A stretch of DNA of 64,000 nucleotides from Methanothermobacter sp. (lineage in GTDB: Archaea; Methanobacteriota; Methanobacteria; Methanobacteriales; DSM-23052). This document shows, piece after piece, positions 40,018-48,990 of the stretch. The translations under genes were made by a program, and so were the position numbers. The notes beneath the pieces are model-generated. The model did no database searches and had not been told where the DNA came from. It saw nothing but the letters and a program-made list of their open reading frames with translations. The first letter of the stretch is position 1. Every line of letters begins with the position of its first letter. The stretch is taken from NCBI GenBank assembly GCA_030055615.1, contig JASFYN010000002.1, forward strand, positions 187,145-251,144, in the 5' to 3' direction.

Positions 40018-40939
40018 ATGGTAAATAAAAAAATATTTTCGCCAATAAGCGAAATACCTCTGAGAAAGTTTTTTCCAAGAGAAGATGAAGATTTCACACC
40101 CTGGTTACAAGAAAATATTGAGCTCTTAGGAGACGCGATTGGCATAGAACTCACAGATGCAGAAACTGAAGTTCCAATAGGAACTTATAAATTAGATATC
40201 CTAGCAATAGAACCTAGAACTGAAAGGAAAATTGCAATTGAAAATCAGTTTGGAACTACCGATCACACCCATCTAGGACAACTCATAACATACATGGCTG
40301 GTGTAAAAGCAGATGTTGTTGTATGGATAGCAGAAGATTTCAAGGACGAACATATAACCGCAATAAATTCCTTAAATGAGATTTCAAATGAAAATTTCGC
40401 ATTTTTCTGTATTAAACCCCGTATAATCAAAATAGGAGACAGCACCCCAGCCCTGGAATTTGTAGTTTTAGCAAGACCAGACAAATGGGAAAAATCTATT
40501 AGACCCACACAGAGGCCCAAAATTAAAAAATTTACACGTGAAACATTTTTAAATTCCCTAGACCAGGAAGGTAAAGAGTTTTTCACATCTTTGTTCGAAT
40601 TTTCCTGGGAAAATGATCTTCCAATCCACTGGGGTACAAAAGGATTTTCATTGAACGTGGAACTTAATGGTGAACGTGTAAATGTACTCTATGGGTGGTC
40701 CCCACTGAGTACATATGGACAAAGTGTCAGTATAGCCATCAACCCCATAATAAAAAAAGGTCAAAAACGGCGACTCCATAGTCAATATATACAAAAGGGA
40801 ACTTAGCAGTATCTTTGAATCAACAGGCGCCGGATTAAAATGGACCATAAAAAACATAGAAAAAGATCAAATAGACAAATTCTATCAAACACTAGATAAA
40901 GTCATCACAAAAATAAAAGAACACGGATTAAACGAATAA
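40018..40939 (+). pseudogene. DUF4268-like nuclease-related gene with a frameshift
   Basis: The first ~250 residues (from ATG 40018, SD GGTGGATGA) contain a nuclease-like core (VPIGTYKLDILAIEPRTERK, then IAIENQFGTTDHTHLGQLIT) and a C-terminal domain as in DUF4268 proteins. The frame ends in TAG 40804-40806 after NPIIKKGQKRRLHSQY. From 40765 on, the neighbouring frame continues NGDSIVNIYKRELSSIFEST and TGAGLKWTIKNIEKDQIDK to TAA 40937-40939. One missing A in an A-run after GGTCAAAAA would join them (GQKNGDSIV). Either a decayed defence gene or a sequencing error. Confidence 0.65.
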
Positions 40940-40959
40940 AATCCCAAAAAAAGCTTTTA

Positions 40960-41862
40960 TTGGCTTGGATAGGGGGATTAAATTGGGGGAATGTGATCTT
41001 CACTTATCCTAATATAGCATCATTTAGACAACGTGGCGGTTTAAAACAAAGAAAAAGAAAACTAAAAGAAATAAATAGGAAATATAATACTCAAGATTTC
41101 CAAGTTGTTGAAGTCCCTGCTGATTTTGTGAAAAATAAAACCGAAGAGAGAAAAACCGGCAAAAAAGTAGGATCCATGCTAGATCAAAAATCTGTGAAAA
41201 AATTATATTCCTACGATGGCCCAGAGGATGTTAAATATATTTTGCATACTGAGCCTGTTGTTCGCAGATGTGGCTTGGATGGTTGCTTAACGCCGCAATT
41301 AGAATGGTATGACAATAATTGGATGGAAAAGTTTCTTAAGCATGTTTTTAGTATTGTTGATTTTCTTGAAGTGAAACCCTATGCCATCGAAATACATCCA
41401 GGTAAATCACAAAGAAACAATATAAAAGTTTTCTCAAAGGCCATTAAAAGATTATATGATGCATACAAGAACAGATACGATGAAAAAGTCCTAATTTTCA
41501 TTGAGAACAGGACAAGGCAGTATATCCAGGATGGGGAGGATATAAACGATTTTTGGATGCTTTTCAAAAATAGGTATCCTAAATTAACAGGGAATGTTGG
41601 AATAATCCTAGATATACAGCAATTATACACTGTAACCCGGGATAATTTTATATCTGAATTTGAGAAGATCCCGCAAGATTCACTATTTGGACTTCATATA
41701 CATACAAGGCATGGAACGCCTTCAATAGATGACAAAATTCCTTGGAAGTTCATTTCAACTAACCTTAAACAAAATAGATTATTTCATATTTTACCTGAGG
41801 TTCATCGTCTCAAGGATGTTGAAAAAACCTACCTATTCTGCAAGGAAACCCTAAATTTCTAA
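40960..41862 (+). CDS. Xylose isomerase/AP endonuclease-like TIM-barrel protein
   Basis: About 300 residues. Start uncertain: TTG 40960 has no SD, while GTG 40993 sits just behind a GGGGGA. Barrel strands are visible in PYAIEIHPGK, EKVLIFIENRTRQY, NVGIILDIQQLY, LFGLHIHTRHG and LFHILPEVH. The spaced His, Glu, Asp, His and Glu residues are those of the AP-endonuclease-2/xylose-isomerase fold, which binds three metals. Members repair abasic DNA or isomerise sugars. Neighbouring nuclease-like genes suggest a DNA role, but that is only context. It converges on the next gene. Confidence 0.65.
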   Translation: MAWIGGLNWGNVIFTYPNIASFRQRGGLKQRKRKLKEINRKYNTQDFQVVEVPADFVKNKTEERKTGKKVGSMLDQKSVKKLYSYDGPEDVKYILHTEPVVRRCGLDGCLTPQLEWYDNNWMEKFLKHVFSIVDFLEVKPYAIEIHPGKSQRNNIKVFSKAIKRLYDAYKNRYDEKVLIFIENRTRQYIQDGEDINDFWMLFKNRYPKLTGNVGIILDIQQLYTVTRDNFISEFEKIPQDSLFGLHIHTRHGTPSIDDKIPWKFISTNLKQNRLFHILPEVHRLKDVEKTYLFCKETLNF

Positions 41863-41875
41863 ACATCCGAAAGAT

Positions 41876-42610
41876 TTAATCCAATAGAATAGGCTCTTTT
41901 CCTTTTTCCATTCCTTTTTTAGTTATGCAGATAATGTCTTCATAGATGTTATCCCTTCTTTGGATTTTAACAAGTTCCGAGTGTCTGTATTGTCTTTGAA
42001 ATTCTCTCCTCATGCCCATTTCGCTAAGTTTACGCTTCTTTAAAATCCTATTTAAGACTTTCTTATATTCTTTGTTTGAAAATAAGCTTTCATATGCATC
42101 TATAAATCTTACACAATCTCTTTTGGATGATTTTATGTATTCATAGCAGGATTGGAAAATTAGATCTGATATAGGCTTTTTAACATCTTTTAGGAATATT
42201 CTAAAGAGCATCTCTTTCTTTATAAGATTTTCTATTTTGTTTCTTTTAGGGCTTAGAATTTCTTTTACACCCCCTTTTATGGTGAGTATTCCTATCCCTA
42301 GAGACTTGCAAAATTCGATATAATATTTGCTCAAATTCTTATTTCCAACTTTTCCGAATATGTAGACATAATCAGCAAAATCTAAGAGTGGAATAGTTTC
42401 ACCGACTACTTTACTGAAATGTCTTCTACTTTCAAGTTTCCTTTTACCCTCAAGAAAATAAACGATCTTCTCATCCCCCCCTTTTTTAGAAACACCGAAA
42501 ACATCTACCCTAAAATTTTCAGTTGAAAGTTCATTTCCAACATATTCTGGAAAACAAGCCTTAGATTCAATCAAAAACTCCTCAACCAAAGGATATAAAC
42601 TTTTCTCCAA
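41876..42610 (-). CDS. PD-(D/E)XK-like hypothetical protein
   Basis: 244 residues. A possible restriction-endonuclease core lies near the N-terminus: NFRVDVFGVSKKGG, then FLEGKRKL (D...ExK), followed by PLLDFADYVYIFG. The remainder is helical with a basic C-terminus (KKRKLSEMGMRREFQRQY). No family name can be assigned. It lies between the defence-like genes and the TPR protein, so a DNA-processing role is plausible; catalytic activity is unproven. Confidence 0.55.
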   Translation of the reverse strand: MEKSLYPLVEEFLIESKACFPEYVGNELSTENFRVDVFGVSKKGGDEKIVYFLEGKRKLESRRHFSKVVGETIPLLDFADYVYIFGKVGNKNLSKYYIEFCKSLGIGILTIKGGVKEILSPKRNKIENLIKKEMLFRIFLKDVKKPISDLIFQSCYEYIKSSKRDCVRFIDAYESLFSNKEYKKVLNRILKKRKLSEMGMRREFQRQYRHSELVKIQRRDNIYEDIICITKKGMEKGKEPILLD

Positions 42611-42699
42611 ATTACCACCAACCCACCCAATTTTAGGTGAATAACTTTTTGATTCAAAAAATATTTAATTTTAACCCCCATTTTTGGAATATTGAAATT

Positions 42700-44397
42700 T
42701 TAGCCCATTTTGGATTTTTTAATCTCATTTAATATTTTCAGGCCCTCCTGGGCAAATGGATCTGTAGGTATGATTTCCAAAACTTTTTCGAAGCACTTGA
42801 TAGCTTCTTCAAATGCTTCGATGTCTGCCAATACAACCCCTTTGTAATACAATGCAGAGGCTACCGCTTCATCCTGATCTGATAATTCTATGGTTATTTC
42901 ACAGCATTTAATAGCTTCTTGGTAGTCTCCAAGTTTGTGATAAAAAGTTGCCTTAGATAACCATATACTACTATTTTTTGGATCTAATTCCATGGCTTTA
43001 TTAATACATTCCATGGCCTCTTTGAATTCTTCGTTAAGTGCAAGTATCATCCCTTTGCTGGCCCATATTTCGCCATTATCTGGGTTAATTTTTAGGGCTT
43101 TGTTGATACATTTAAGAGCTTCTTCATTTTTTCCAATGGAATGGAGTATGTTTCCTTTGGCTAACCATGCTTCGGCATTCTCTGGATCTAGATATATTGC
43201 TTTATCGCAGCATTTGATGGCTTCTTTGAATTTTCCAAGACCTGTAAGGGATGTTCCCTTCCCGAGCCATGCTGGGGCAAGTCCAGAATCTATTTCAAGG
43301 ACTTTATCGAAACATGCAAGAGCTTTTTGAAATTCCAACTTTTCTATTAAATCTTCACCCTTTTCATACCATTCTTCAGCTGACTCTGGTTTTTCAAGTT
43401 CTTCTGCTTCAATATTCATGCCTTGACCGCATTTTATACAGAAATTTGCCGTTTCTAGGTTTTCAGCTCCGCAATTTGGACAAATTTTTGATTTTTCATG
43501 TAAAATTGTAGAATCTTGTGTGTTGTGGCTTGGAATTTTTTGTTGATCCCAAATGTACCAGTCAATGTTTTTTAGTACTTTTCTGTTGATTTTGAAGTTT
43601 TGTGCCATGAAGTATCCTATTATTGGTAGTATGCAAAGCCAGAAGATTGGGGAGCCTAGAGCGATAATGCACCCAAAGATGCCTAGTAAAAAATTTGTAA
43701 TGAAGCTTCTTTCTTTTATTTTAGCATACCTTTTGATAGTATCGCTTTCAGCGAAAATGTCCATTTGTAGAAAGGCTGTTAATAGAAAAAGAGGATGTAG
43801 GCATGTTAAAAGCCAATATAATGTACTGTTGTCCTTAATGGATTTTTTTGATTCGATATAATAATTCCAATATTCTTTGGGTGGGTAAACATCGTCTATT
43901 ATTGATTTTACCGTGATAAGAGATTCTTGGAAAGCTCCCATCATCGCCTCTGATTCCAAAAGTTCCCCTCCAGGAACTTGGAATGGGTAATTGTATGGTA
44001 TGGTATCAAGTATGCTGGCGTCCATTATGTCTACATGGACCCATCCAGGGTCAATTTTAACATTTTCTAATCGCCTTTCAAATTCTTCATGAAGATTTCC
44101 TCTGTCAGAAGAATAACACCATTTATCTGCTATAAAATGGGTTAAAACACCAAAATAAAAAGGAGAGATTTCTCCTCTCAGCCTATCCTTCCTTAACTGA
44201 AATATTAAAGTTCTTATCCTTTCTGCAGTATTTTTATGATGAGGATAACCTAAATCTATTCTATAAGGATTAAGATTGCGCTGAAAACTTGTGGCCACCT
44301 TATCAGGATATACACTACCCTTTTTCATCTCTTCGATATCGAGACCACATATACGCCCTATAAAGGCTGCGATTCTTTTATGGGCACCCTCTCTCAT
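42700..44397 (-). CDS. Zinc-phospholipase-like / membrane / zinc-ribbon / TPR fusion protein
   Basis: About 565 residues from the second ATG, which follows GTGGGG by five bases. Counted from the first ATG: residues 11-98 have a zinc-dependent phospholipase-C/S1-P1-like pattern (H11, D37, H58-H59, then YFGVLTHFIADKW with H92 and D96). Two membrane helices follow (WLLTCLHPLFLLTAFLQ, then FITNFLLGIFGCIIAL), then a zinc ribbon (CPNCGAENLETANFCIKCG). At least six TPR units fill the rest (AEEWYEKGEDLIEKLEFQKA and EAWLAKGNILHSIGKNEEAL are examples). Likely membrane-bound; the zinc-hydrolase part may be inactive or act on lipids. I know of no named family for this fusion. Confidence 0.7.
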   Translation of the reverse strand: MREGAHKRIAAFIGRICGLDIEEMKKGSVYPDKVATSFQRNLNPYRIDLGYPHHKNTAERIRTLIFQLRKDRLRGEISPFYFGVLTHFIADKWCYSSDRGNLHEEFERRLENVKIDPGWVHVDIMDASILDTIPYNYPFQVPGGELLESEAMMGAFQESLITVKSIIDDVYPPKEYWNYYIESKKSIKDNSTLYWLLTCLHPLFLLTAFLQMDIFAESDTIKRYAKIKERSFITNFLLGIFGCIIALGSPIFWLCILPIIGYFMAQNFKINRKVLKNIDWYIWDQQKIPSHNTQDSTILHEKSKICPNCGAENLETANFCIKCGQGMNIEAEELEKPESAEEWYEKGEDLIEKLEFQKALACFDKVLEIDSGLAPAWLGKGTSLTGLGKFKEAIKCCDKAIYLDPENAEAWLAKGNILHSIGKNEEALKCINKALKINPDNGEIWASKGMILALNEEFKEAMECINKAMELDPKNSSIWLSKATFYHKLGDYQEAIKCCEITIELSDQDEAVASALYYKGVVLADIEAFEEAIKCFEKVLEIIPTDPFAQEGLKILNEIKKSKMG

Positions 44398-44412
44398 ACA
44401 AGCCCCACTCAT

Positions 44413-45228
44413 AAATAAGCCATTATAATATTAATAAAAATTACATGCTTAATATCTGATTTAAAGCTCATATTAAATTTTATTTTGGGAGAGGCGAAAT
44501 TTCTCATAAAATAAGTGAAAATTTTAATACATATTAATCCTCAAAAATATTCTATCATACGAGTGTGCATTATTTAAAAACCCTCACAAAATTTTGAACG
44601 AATGGAACGCTATCGCCGAAACCCTGGAAAACAGCCTACAAAGATACTAATAAGTAAGTACACTACATCATCAAAAGAATTTCTATTATACCGGCTAGAA
44701 GTTATGCCATGAAAGAAGATTTATTTAAGGCCTTTAAAAGAGAGTGTTGGGATTTTCAGCCGAAAAAAGCTAATTAAAAATGAAAATGGCCAAGTCCTTG
44801 TAGGATATTATGCTAAGGTCATTAATGTTTTGAAACTTAAAATCGGCTGATGGGAAATACAATGAATCATACAAAAAAACTAGAGGCTACAAATATGATA
44901 CCAAGCATGAAGGAGGGTAAATGTTGATTTGCAATGCTAGAGTTATCTAGCAAACCACTATACAACTTCAGAACTCTTTTTGGAACAATTATATCTATTG
45001 AAGAGAGTATTCAATTATAAAAACTATAAGGTAGCAGGCAAATAAATAAAGAAATCAACTGAAGAATGCTCGTTACAATATATATTGTATGTAAAACACT
45101 TATCCACATAAAAACGTAATTTTTACAAAGCTTTTTTATTTAAATTTTTTGACTTGATTCAAATAGTAAAAAAATAAAAAATAAAAATCAACAGAAAAAA
45201 TATACATAATTAAAATTTAGGGATAAAA
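44413..45228. other. 800-base gap with gene fragments before the CRISPR-Cas operon
   Basis: No intact gene. Fragments look coding: ALFKNPHKILNEWNAIAETL (44570-44650) and KKLIKNENGQVLVGYYAKVI with NVLKLKIG* (~44760-44850). Each lacks a start and neighbours in frame. The last ~130 bases are A/T-rich and hold TATA-like TATACATAAT (~45201) that could start the cas operon. No repeat resembling the CRISPR repeat is seen here. Confidence 0.45.
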
Positions 45229-45519
45229 TTGCAAATAAAAAATATTATTTTCCCTATAGCCCCAGAGAAGATATTTAAAATTGAAAATTGTTATTTTCCA
45301 CTTTGTTTAAGATGTGAGTTATCTCCTGGTACATTTTCATATTTTACTTATTTTTATTACACAATTTTAAGCTTTTCAATGATATTTTCCATATTTTTAG
45401 GATCCCTACACGGAAGTTTGATTGCAATCATCTTGTTAAGCCTTATGGATGTTAAGCCCTTGTTTAATTTTGTTACATTTAGATGGGAGAATATATCAGA
45501 AATCTTTGTGATAAAATGA
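45229..45519 (+). CDS. Small DUF2085-like membrane protein at the head of the cas operon
   Basis: 96 residues from TTG, five bases behind AGGGAT. APEKIFKIENCYFPLCLRCE aligns with PERSFHYKGRKFPLCARCTG of the DUF2085 protein at 33609, and YFTYFYY matches its YFTLPIF. One or two hydrophobic helices follow (TILSFSMIFSIFLGSLHG, SLIAIILLSLM). The family's TG after the cysteines is replaced and the end is shorter. Its TGA overlaps the cas10 ATG (ATGA), so it seems translated together with cas10. A membrane role tied to CRISPR is inference; it could be a drifting leftover. Confidence 0.5.
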   Translation: MQIKNIIFPIAPEKIFKIENCYFPLCLRCELSPGTFSYFTYFYYTILSFSMIFSIFLGSLHGSLIAIILLSLMDVKPLFNFVTFRWENISEIFVIK

Positions 45520-47822
45520 TTTTGGAAAAATTACAGATCGCAGCTTTATTACATGATATTGGAAAATTCTGGGAGAGAACACAGAAAAGAAGTGAATTAG
45601 ACCTTGAATTTCAAGAAATTTCAAAAGTAGAGTATGCCCACCCAAAGTGGAGTGCAAATTTTATTAGAAAATTTCATCATTTATTTGAAGATCCTTATGT
45701 AATCGAGGAAATGGTTCTATATCATCACAACCCCGAAACAAAAGAGCAAAGAATGATTAAAGTTGCAGATGGGCTTTCATCCGCAGAAAGAGAAGAGAGG
45801 GAAGATGAATCAACAAGACACAGATCAAATGTGCCATTAGTTTCGATTTTTTCTGAAATTTCCGGTATAAAATCAGATCAAACACCCCGAGAAGAATATT
45901 ATCCGCTTAAAAAATTAATTTTAGATAAAAAAACGATTTTTCCTAATTTAAATGTAGAAATTGGGGTTTATTTCTACAGGAAACTTTGGAGATCATTTGA
46001 AAAAGAACTTAAAAGATTAACAAAAATTGACGTGATTACCCTTTATTATCTCCTAAAGAAGTATACATGGTCCATTCCATCTGCAACTCCAAGTATCAGG
46101 AAGTATGTACCTGACGTTTCTCTATTCGATCACCTTAAAACAACTTGCGCTATAGTAACCTGCCTGTATAAAAATAATGGAAAGAAAGAATTTGTATTAA
46201 TTGGCGGTGACGTCTCTGGAGTTCAGAAATTTATTTATTCAATCACTTCAAAAGGTGCTGCTAAAAGTCTTAGAGGTAAATCCTTCTATTTGGAATTGCT
46301 AAGCGAAACTATCGCAAAATTCATTCTAGATGAACTAGGATTACCAATTACAAATCTCCTATTTTGTGGTGGTGGACATTTTTACATTCTCGCGCCAGGA
46401 AATATCACTAAAGAGTTGGAAAAAATTCGAATGGAAATCACAAAAAAATTATTAGAAATTCATAATGGAGATTTATATTTAGTTATGGATTGGATCCAAC
46501 TTACCGAGGATGATTTTAAACCCGGAGTATTTGGAAAAAGATGGGGTGAAATAGGGAAAAAAATAGCAGAAAAGAAGAAGCATAAATTCTCTGAAGTGTT
46601 GGATGTTGCCTATGAACGTATTTTTGGACCGACTGGTGAAGGTAAAGAAATTTGTGATGTTTGCGAAAGGGAAAGTGAACATGGCCTGATTGAGGAAGAA
46701 GACATCAAAAAATGTCCCCTTTGTAAGAGTTTCGAAGAACTTGCAAAACAAATCGCAAAGGCAAATTACATCATCCAAATAAGAAATGACAAAGAAACAA
46801 GAATATTGGAAAAAGGAACTTGGAATTGGGCAATTTCGGAGTTTGGGTACCGTTACGAATTTTGGGAAAATGTCAAAGATTATATAAAGAAAATTGAAGC
46901 AGATCACATAACAATTTTCAAATTAAATGACTCTAATTTTTTAGATTATTGTGAATTTGTTAAAGAAGCCCATTCTCCAATATCCTTTGGATTTAAATTT
47001 TTAATGAACACTCCTCTAAAAGAATTTGATGAGTTAGCTGATAGTTCTATAGGAATTAAGAAATGGGGGGTGCTACGCGCTGATGTAGATGATTTAGGGA
47101 AAATATTTTCCAAAGGTTTGCATGGATCGACAATATCAAGAATTTCAACACTTAGTTCAATGTTGTCTCTTTATTTCGCTGCATGGATTAATGAAATCTG
47201 TAAAAAGTATGAAGATAATGTTTATGGTATTTATTCTGGTGGAGATGACCTATTTATTGTGGGATCTTGGGATAAGCTGCCAGAACTTTCAAATGATATA
47301 TATAATGATTTCAGAGAATATACTTGTCAAAATCCAAATATAACACTTTCTAGTGGTATATTTATAGCACCAACTAAGAAATATCCACTATACAGGGCCG
47401 CACAGATGGCTGGAGACTCATTAGAGAATTCAAAGAAACTGAAAGGAAAAGATGCTATTACATTTTTGGAAAAAGCCATCAAATGGAAAGATTTCGACGA
47501 CGTGATTGATCTTAGAGACGCATTAAATAATCTACTAAAAGAAAATGGAGTATCACGAGGATTAATACAGAAACTTTATTTCGTTTATCAAGAGTTTGAA
47601 AAACAACGTCAAAATAAAGACGTAACACTTGCAAAATATGATGACAGGTATGGAAGATGGAGATGGCTATTAGCCTATGTAATTGCAAGAGTCGCGAAAA
47701 AAGAAAATAGAGAGAATCTGGAAGATTTTCACAAAGTTTTCCGTGAAAAAATTGAACATTCACCTGTCGCTTTAAGATGGGTTGAATTTTTAACAAGAAA
47801 AGAGGAAGATGGGTATGAGTAG
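45516..47822 (+). CDS. cas10: Cas10/Csm1, type III-A large subunit
   Basis: About 768 residues from ATG 45516; the alternative ATG at 45483 has no SD. HD nuclease motif H13-D14 (ALLHDIGKF), then a palm domain, a zinc-binding segment (CDVCEREsehg, KKCPLCKS), and the second palm with the GGDD cyclase motif at residues 575-578 (YSGGDDLFIVG). Csm1 holds the crRNA complex, cleaves single-stranded DNA near transcription and makes cyclic oligoadenylate when target RNA binds. Both active sites look intact. Its stop overlaps the csm2 start. Confidence 0.95.
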   Translation: MILEKLQIAALLHDIGKFWERTQKRSELDLEFQEISKVEYAHPKWSANFIRKFHHLFEDPYVIEEMVLYHHNPETKEQRMIKVADGLSSAEREEREDESTRHRSNVPLVSIFSEISGIKSDQTPREEYYPLKKLILDKKTIFPNLNVEIGVYFYRKLWRSFEKELKRLTKIDVITLYYLLKKYTWSIPSATPSIRKYVPDVSLFDHLKTTCAIVTCLYKNNGKKEFVLIGGDVSGVQKFIYSITSKGAAKSLRGKSFYLELLSETIAKFILDELGLPITNLLFCGGGHFYILAPGNITKELEKIRMEITKKLLEIHNGDLYLVMDWIQLTEDDFKPGVFGKRWGEIGKKIAEKKKHKFSEVLDVAYERIFGPTGEGKEICDVCERESEHGLIEEEDIKKCPLCKSFEELAKQIAKANYIIQIRNDKETRILEKGTWNWAISEFGYRYEFWENVKDYIKKIEADHITIFKLNDSNFLDYCEFVKEAHSPISFGFKFLMNTPLKEFDELADSSIGIKKWGVLRADVDDLGKIFSKGLHGSTISRISTLSSMLSLYFAAWINEICKKYEDNVYGIYSGGDDLFIVGSWDKLPELSNDIYNDFREYTCQNPNITLSSGIFIAPTKKYPLYRAAQMAGDSLENSKKLKGKDAITFLEKAIKWKDFDDVIDLRDALNNLLKENGVSRGLIQKLYFVYQEFEKQRQNKDVTLAKYDDRYGRWRWLLAYVIARVAKKENRENLEDFHKVFREKIEHSPVALRWVEFLTRKEEDGYE

Positions 47823-48201
47823 CGAAATTGTAGAATATGTAAAATCCAACCTAGATGAAATTTTAGAAGGAAACGCTGAAAAGATGGTCGAGTGTGCAGA
47901 TAAATTCGGCCAGTATTTAAGCAAAGATGAAAGAAGAAAGCCAAAGAGACTTACAACATCCCAAATTCGGGGCATATTTTCACAAGTGCAAAGGATGCAC
48001 GGATTTGATTCAGATAAACTGAACCTTCTACGACCACATTTAGCATATGCTGCTGGACGTCATCGAGATACCAAAGTCAAAGATTTGCAGGACGTTCTAG
48101 ACACTGCAATACAAAAAGTAGACAATGAAAGGCATTTTAAAAATTTTAAGAAATTTTTTGAGGCAATTTTAGCATATCATAAATTCCATGGTGGTGAATA
48201 A
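47815..48201 (+). CDS. csm2: Csm2, small helical subunit of the type III-A complex
   Basis: About 128 residues, all-helical and charged, with the C-terminal region (LRPHLAYAAGRHRDTKVKDL onward) that marks Csm2. It forms the inner filament beside Csm3 along the crRNA-target duplex. ATG 47815 is chosen because GAGGAAG lies before it. Overlaps cas10 and is followed by csm3 with no gap. Confidence 0.92.
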   Translation: MSSEIVEYVKSNLDEILEGNAEKMVECADKFGQYLSKDERRKPKRLTTSQIRGIFSQVQRMHGFDSDKLNLLRPHLAYAAGRHRDTKVKDLQDVLDTAIQKVDNERHFKNFKKFFEAILAYHKFHGGE

Positions 48202-48202
48202 A

Positions 48203-48982
48203 TTGGAAGATGTAAATTTACTTGGAAAAGTGATAATTCGAGGAGGAATCGTGGCAATTACAGGACTACATATTGGCGGATCACAAGTAAAATTGGAAAT
48301 CGGTGGAGTGGACACACCAATTATAAGGGATGCCGTCACAAATGAGCCATATATTCCAGGTTCTTCACTTAAAGGGAAAATGAGATCATTGCTTGAGAAA
48401 GCAGAAGGGAAAAAGCAAAACCAAAAAGTGGGAAGAGGGGTAAAAATTCATATTTGTGATAACAAAGAAGATTATTCAAATTGTAAAGTGTGTAAAATCT
48501 TTGGAACTCCCGGTGAAAAAAATTTTAGCGAGCCTACAAGGCTTATAGTAAGGGATGCCCAATTGACAAAGGAAAGTGCAAAATTACTAAAGGGATTGGA
48601 ATTACCATACAGCGAAGTTAAATTCGAAAATGTGATTGACAGGATAACATCTGCAGCAAATCCAAGACAAATAGAGAGAGTTCCAGCTGGAGCGAAATTC
48701 AATTTTGAAATAATTTACAATATTTTCACTGAAGAAGATAAGGACAACCTAAAATATGTATTTAAGGCCATGAAATTGTTAGAACATGATTATCTTGGCG
48801 GCCAAGGTTCAAGAGGTTATGGAAAGATCAAATTCGAAAAAATGAAAGTTTATTGGAATTCAAAAAATGACTACGAAACCGGAAATGTTGACATCAAAAC
48901 AAAGGCGGCTATAAATGAGAATTACTTTAATCCATCTGATTTAATAAACAATTTTGATAAAATAAAAACCAAAATTCAATAG
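48203..48982 (+). CDS. csm3: Csm3, RAMP backbone subunit with target-RNA cleavage site
   Basis: About 259 residues. ITGLHIGGSQ, then IGGVDTPIIRD, contains the Asp (in VDTP) that equals the catalytic residue of Csm3 for cutting target RNA every six bases; it is present. EPYIPGSSLKGKMRSLLE and GGQGSRGYGKI are the RAMP signatures, and HICDNKEDYSNCKVCKIFG a zinc knuckle. TTG 48203 is placed five bases behind GGTGGTGA; an in-frame ATG at 48188 overlaps csm2. Confidence 0.95.
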   Translation: MEDVNLLGKVIIRGGIVAITGLHIGGSQVKLEIGGVDTPIIRDAVTNEPYIPGSSLKGKMRSLLEKAEGKKQNQKVGRGVKIHICDNKEDYSNCKVCKIFGTPGEKNFSEPTRLIVRDAQLTKESAKLLKGLELPYSEVKFENVIDRITSAANPRQIERVPAGAKFNFEIIYNIFTEEDKDNLKYVFKAMKLLEHDYLGGQGSRGYGKIKFEKMKVYWNSKNDYETGNVDIKTKAAINENYFNPSDLINNFDKIKTKIQ

Positions 48983-48990
48983 GTTATAAA

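Noticed and set aside
44640..44662. TAAGTAAGTAC resembling the tetR operator region
   Set aside because: Only part of the palindrome is present, without the second arm; likely chance in AT-rich DNA.
45483..45515. ATG 45483 as the cas10 start
   Set aside because: It lacks an SD and would add residues before the HD domain; ATG 45516 overlaps the previous stop and gives the usual N-terminus.
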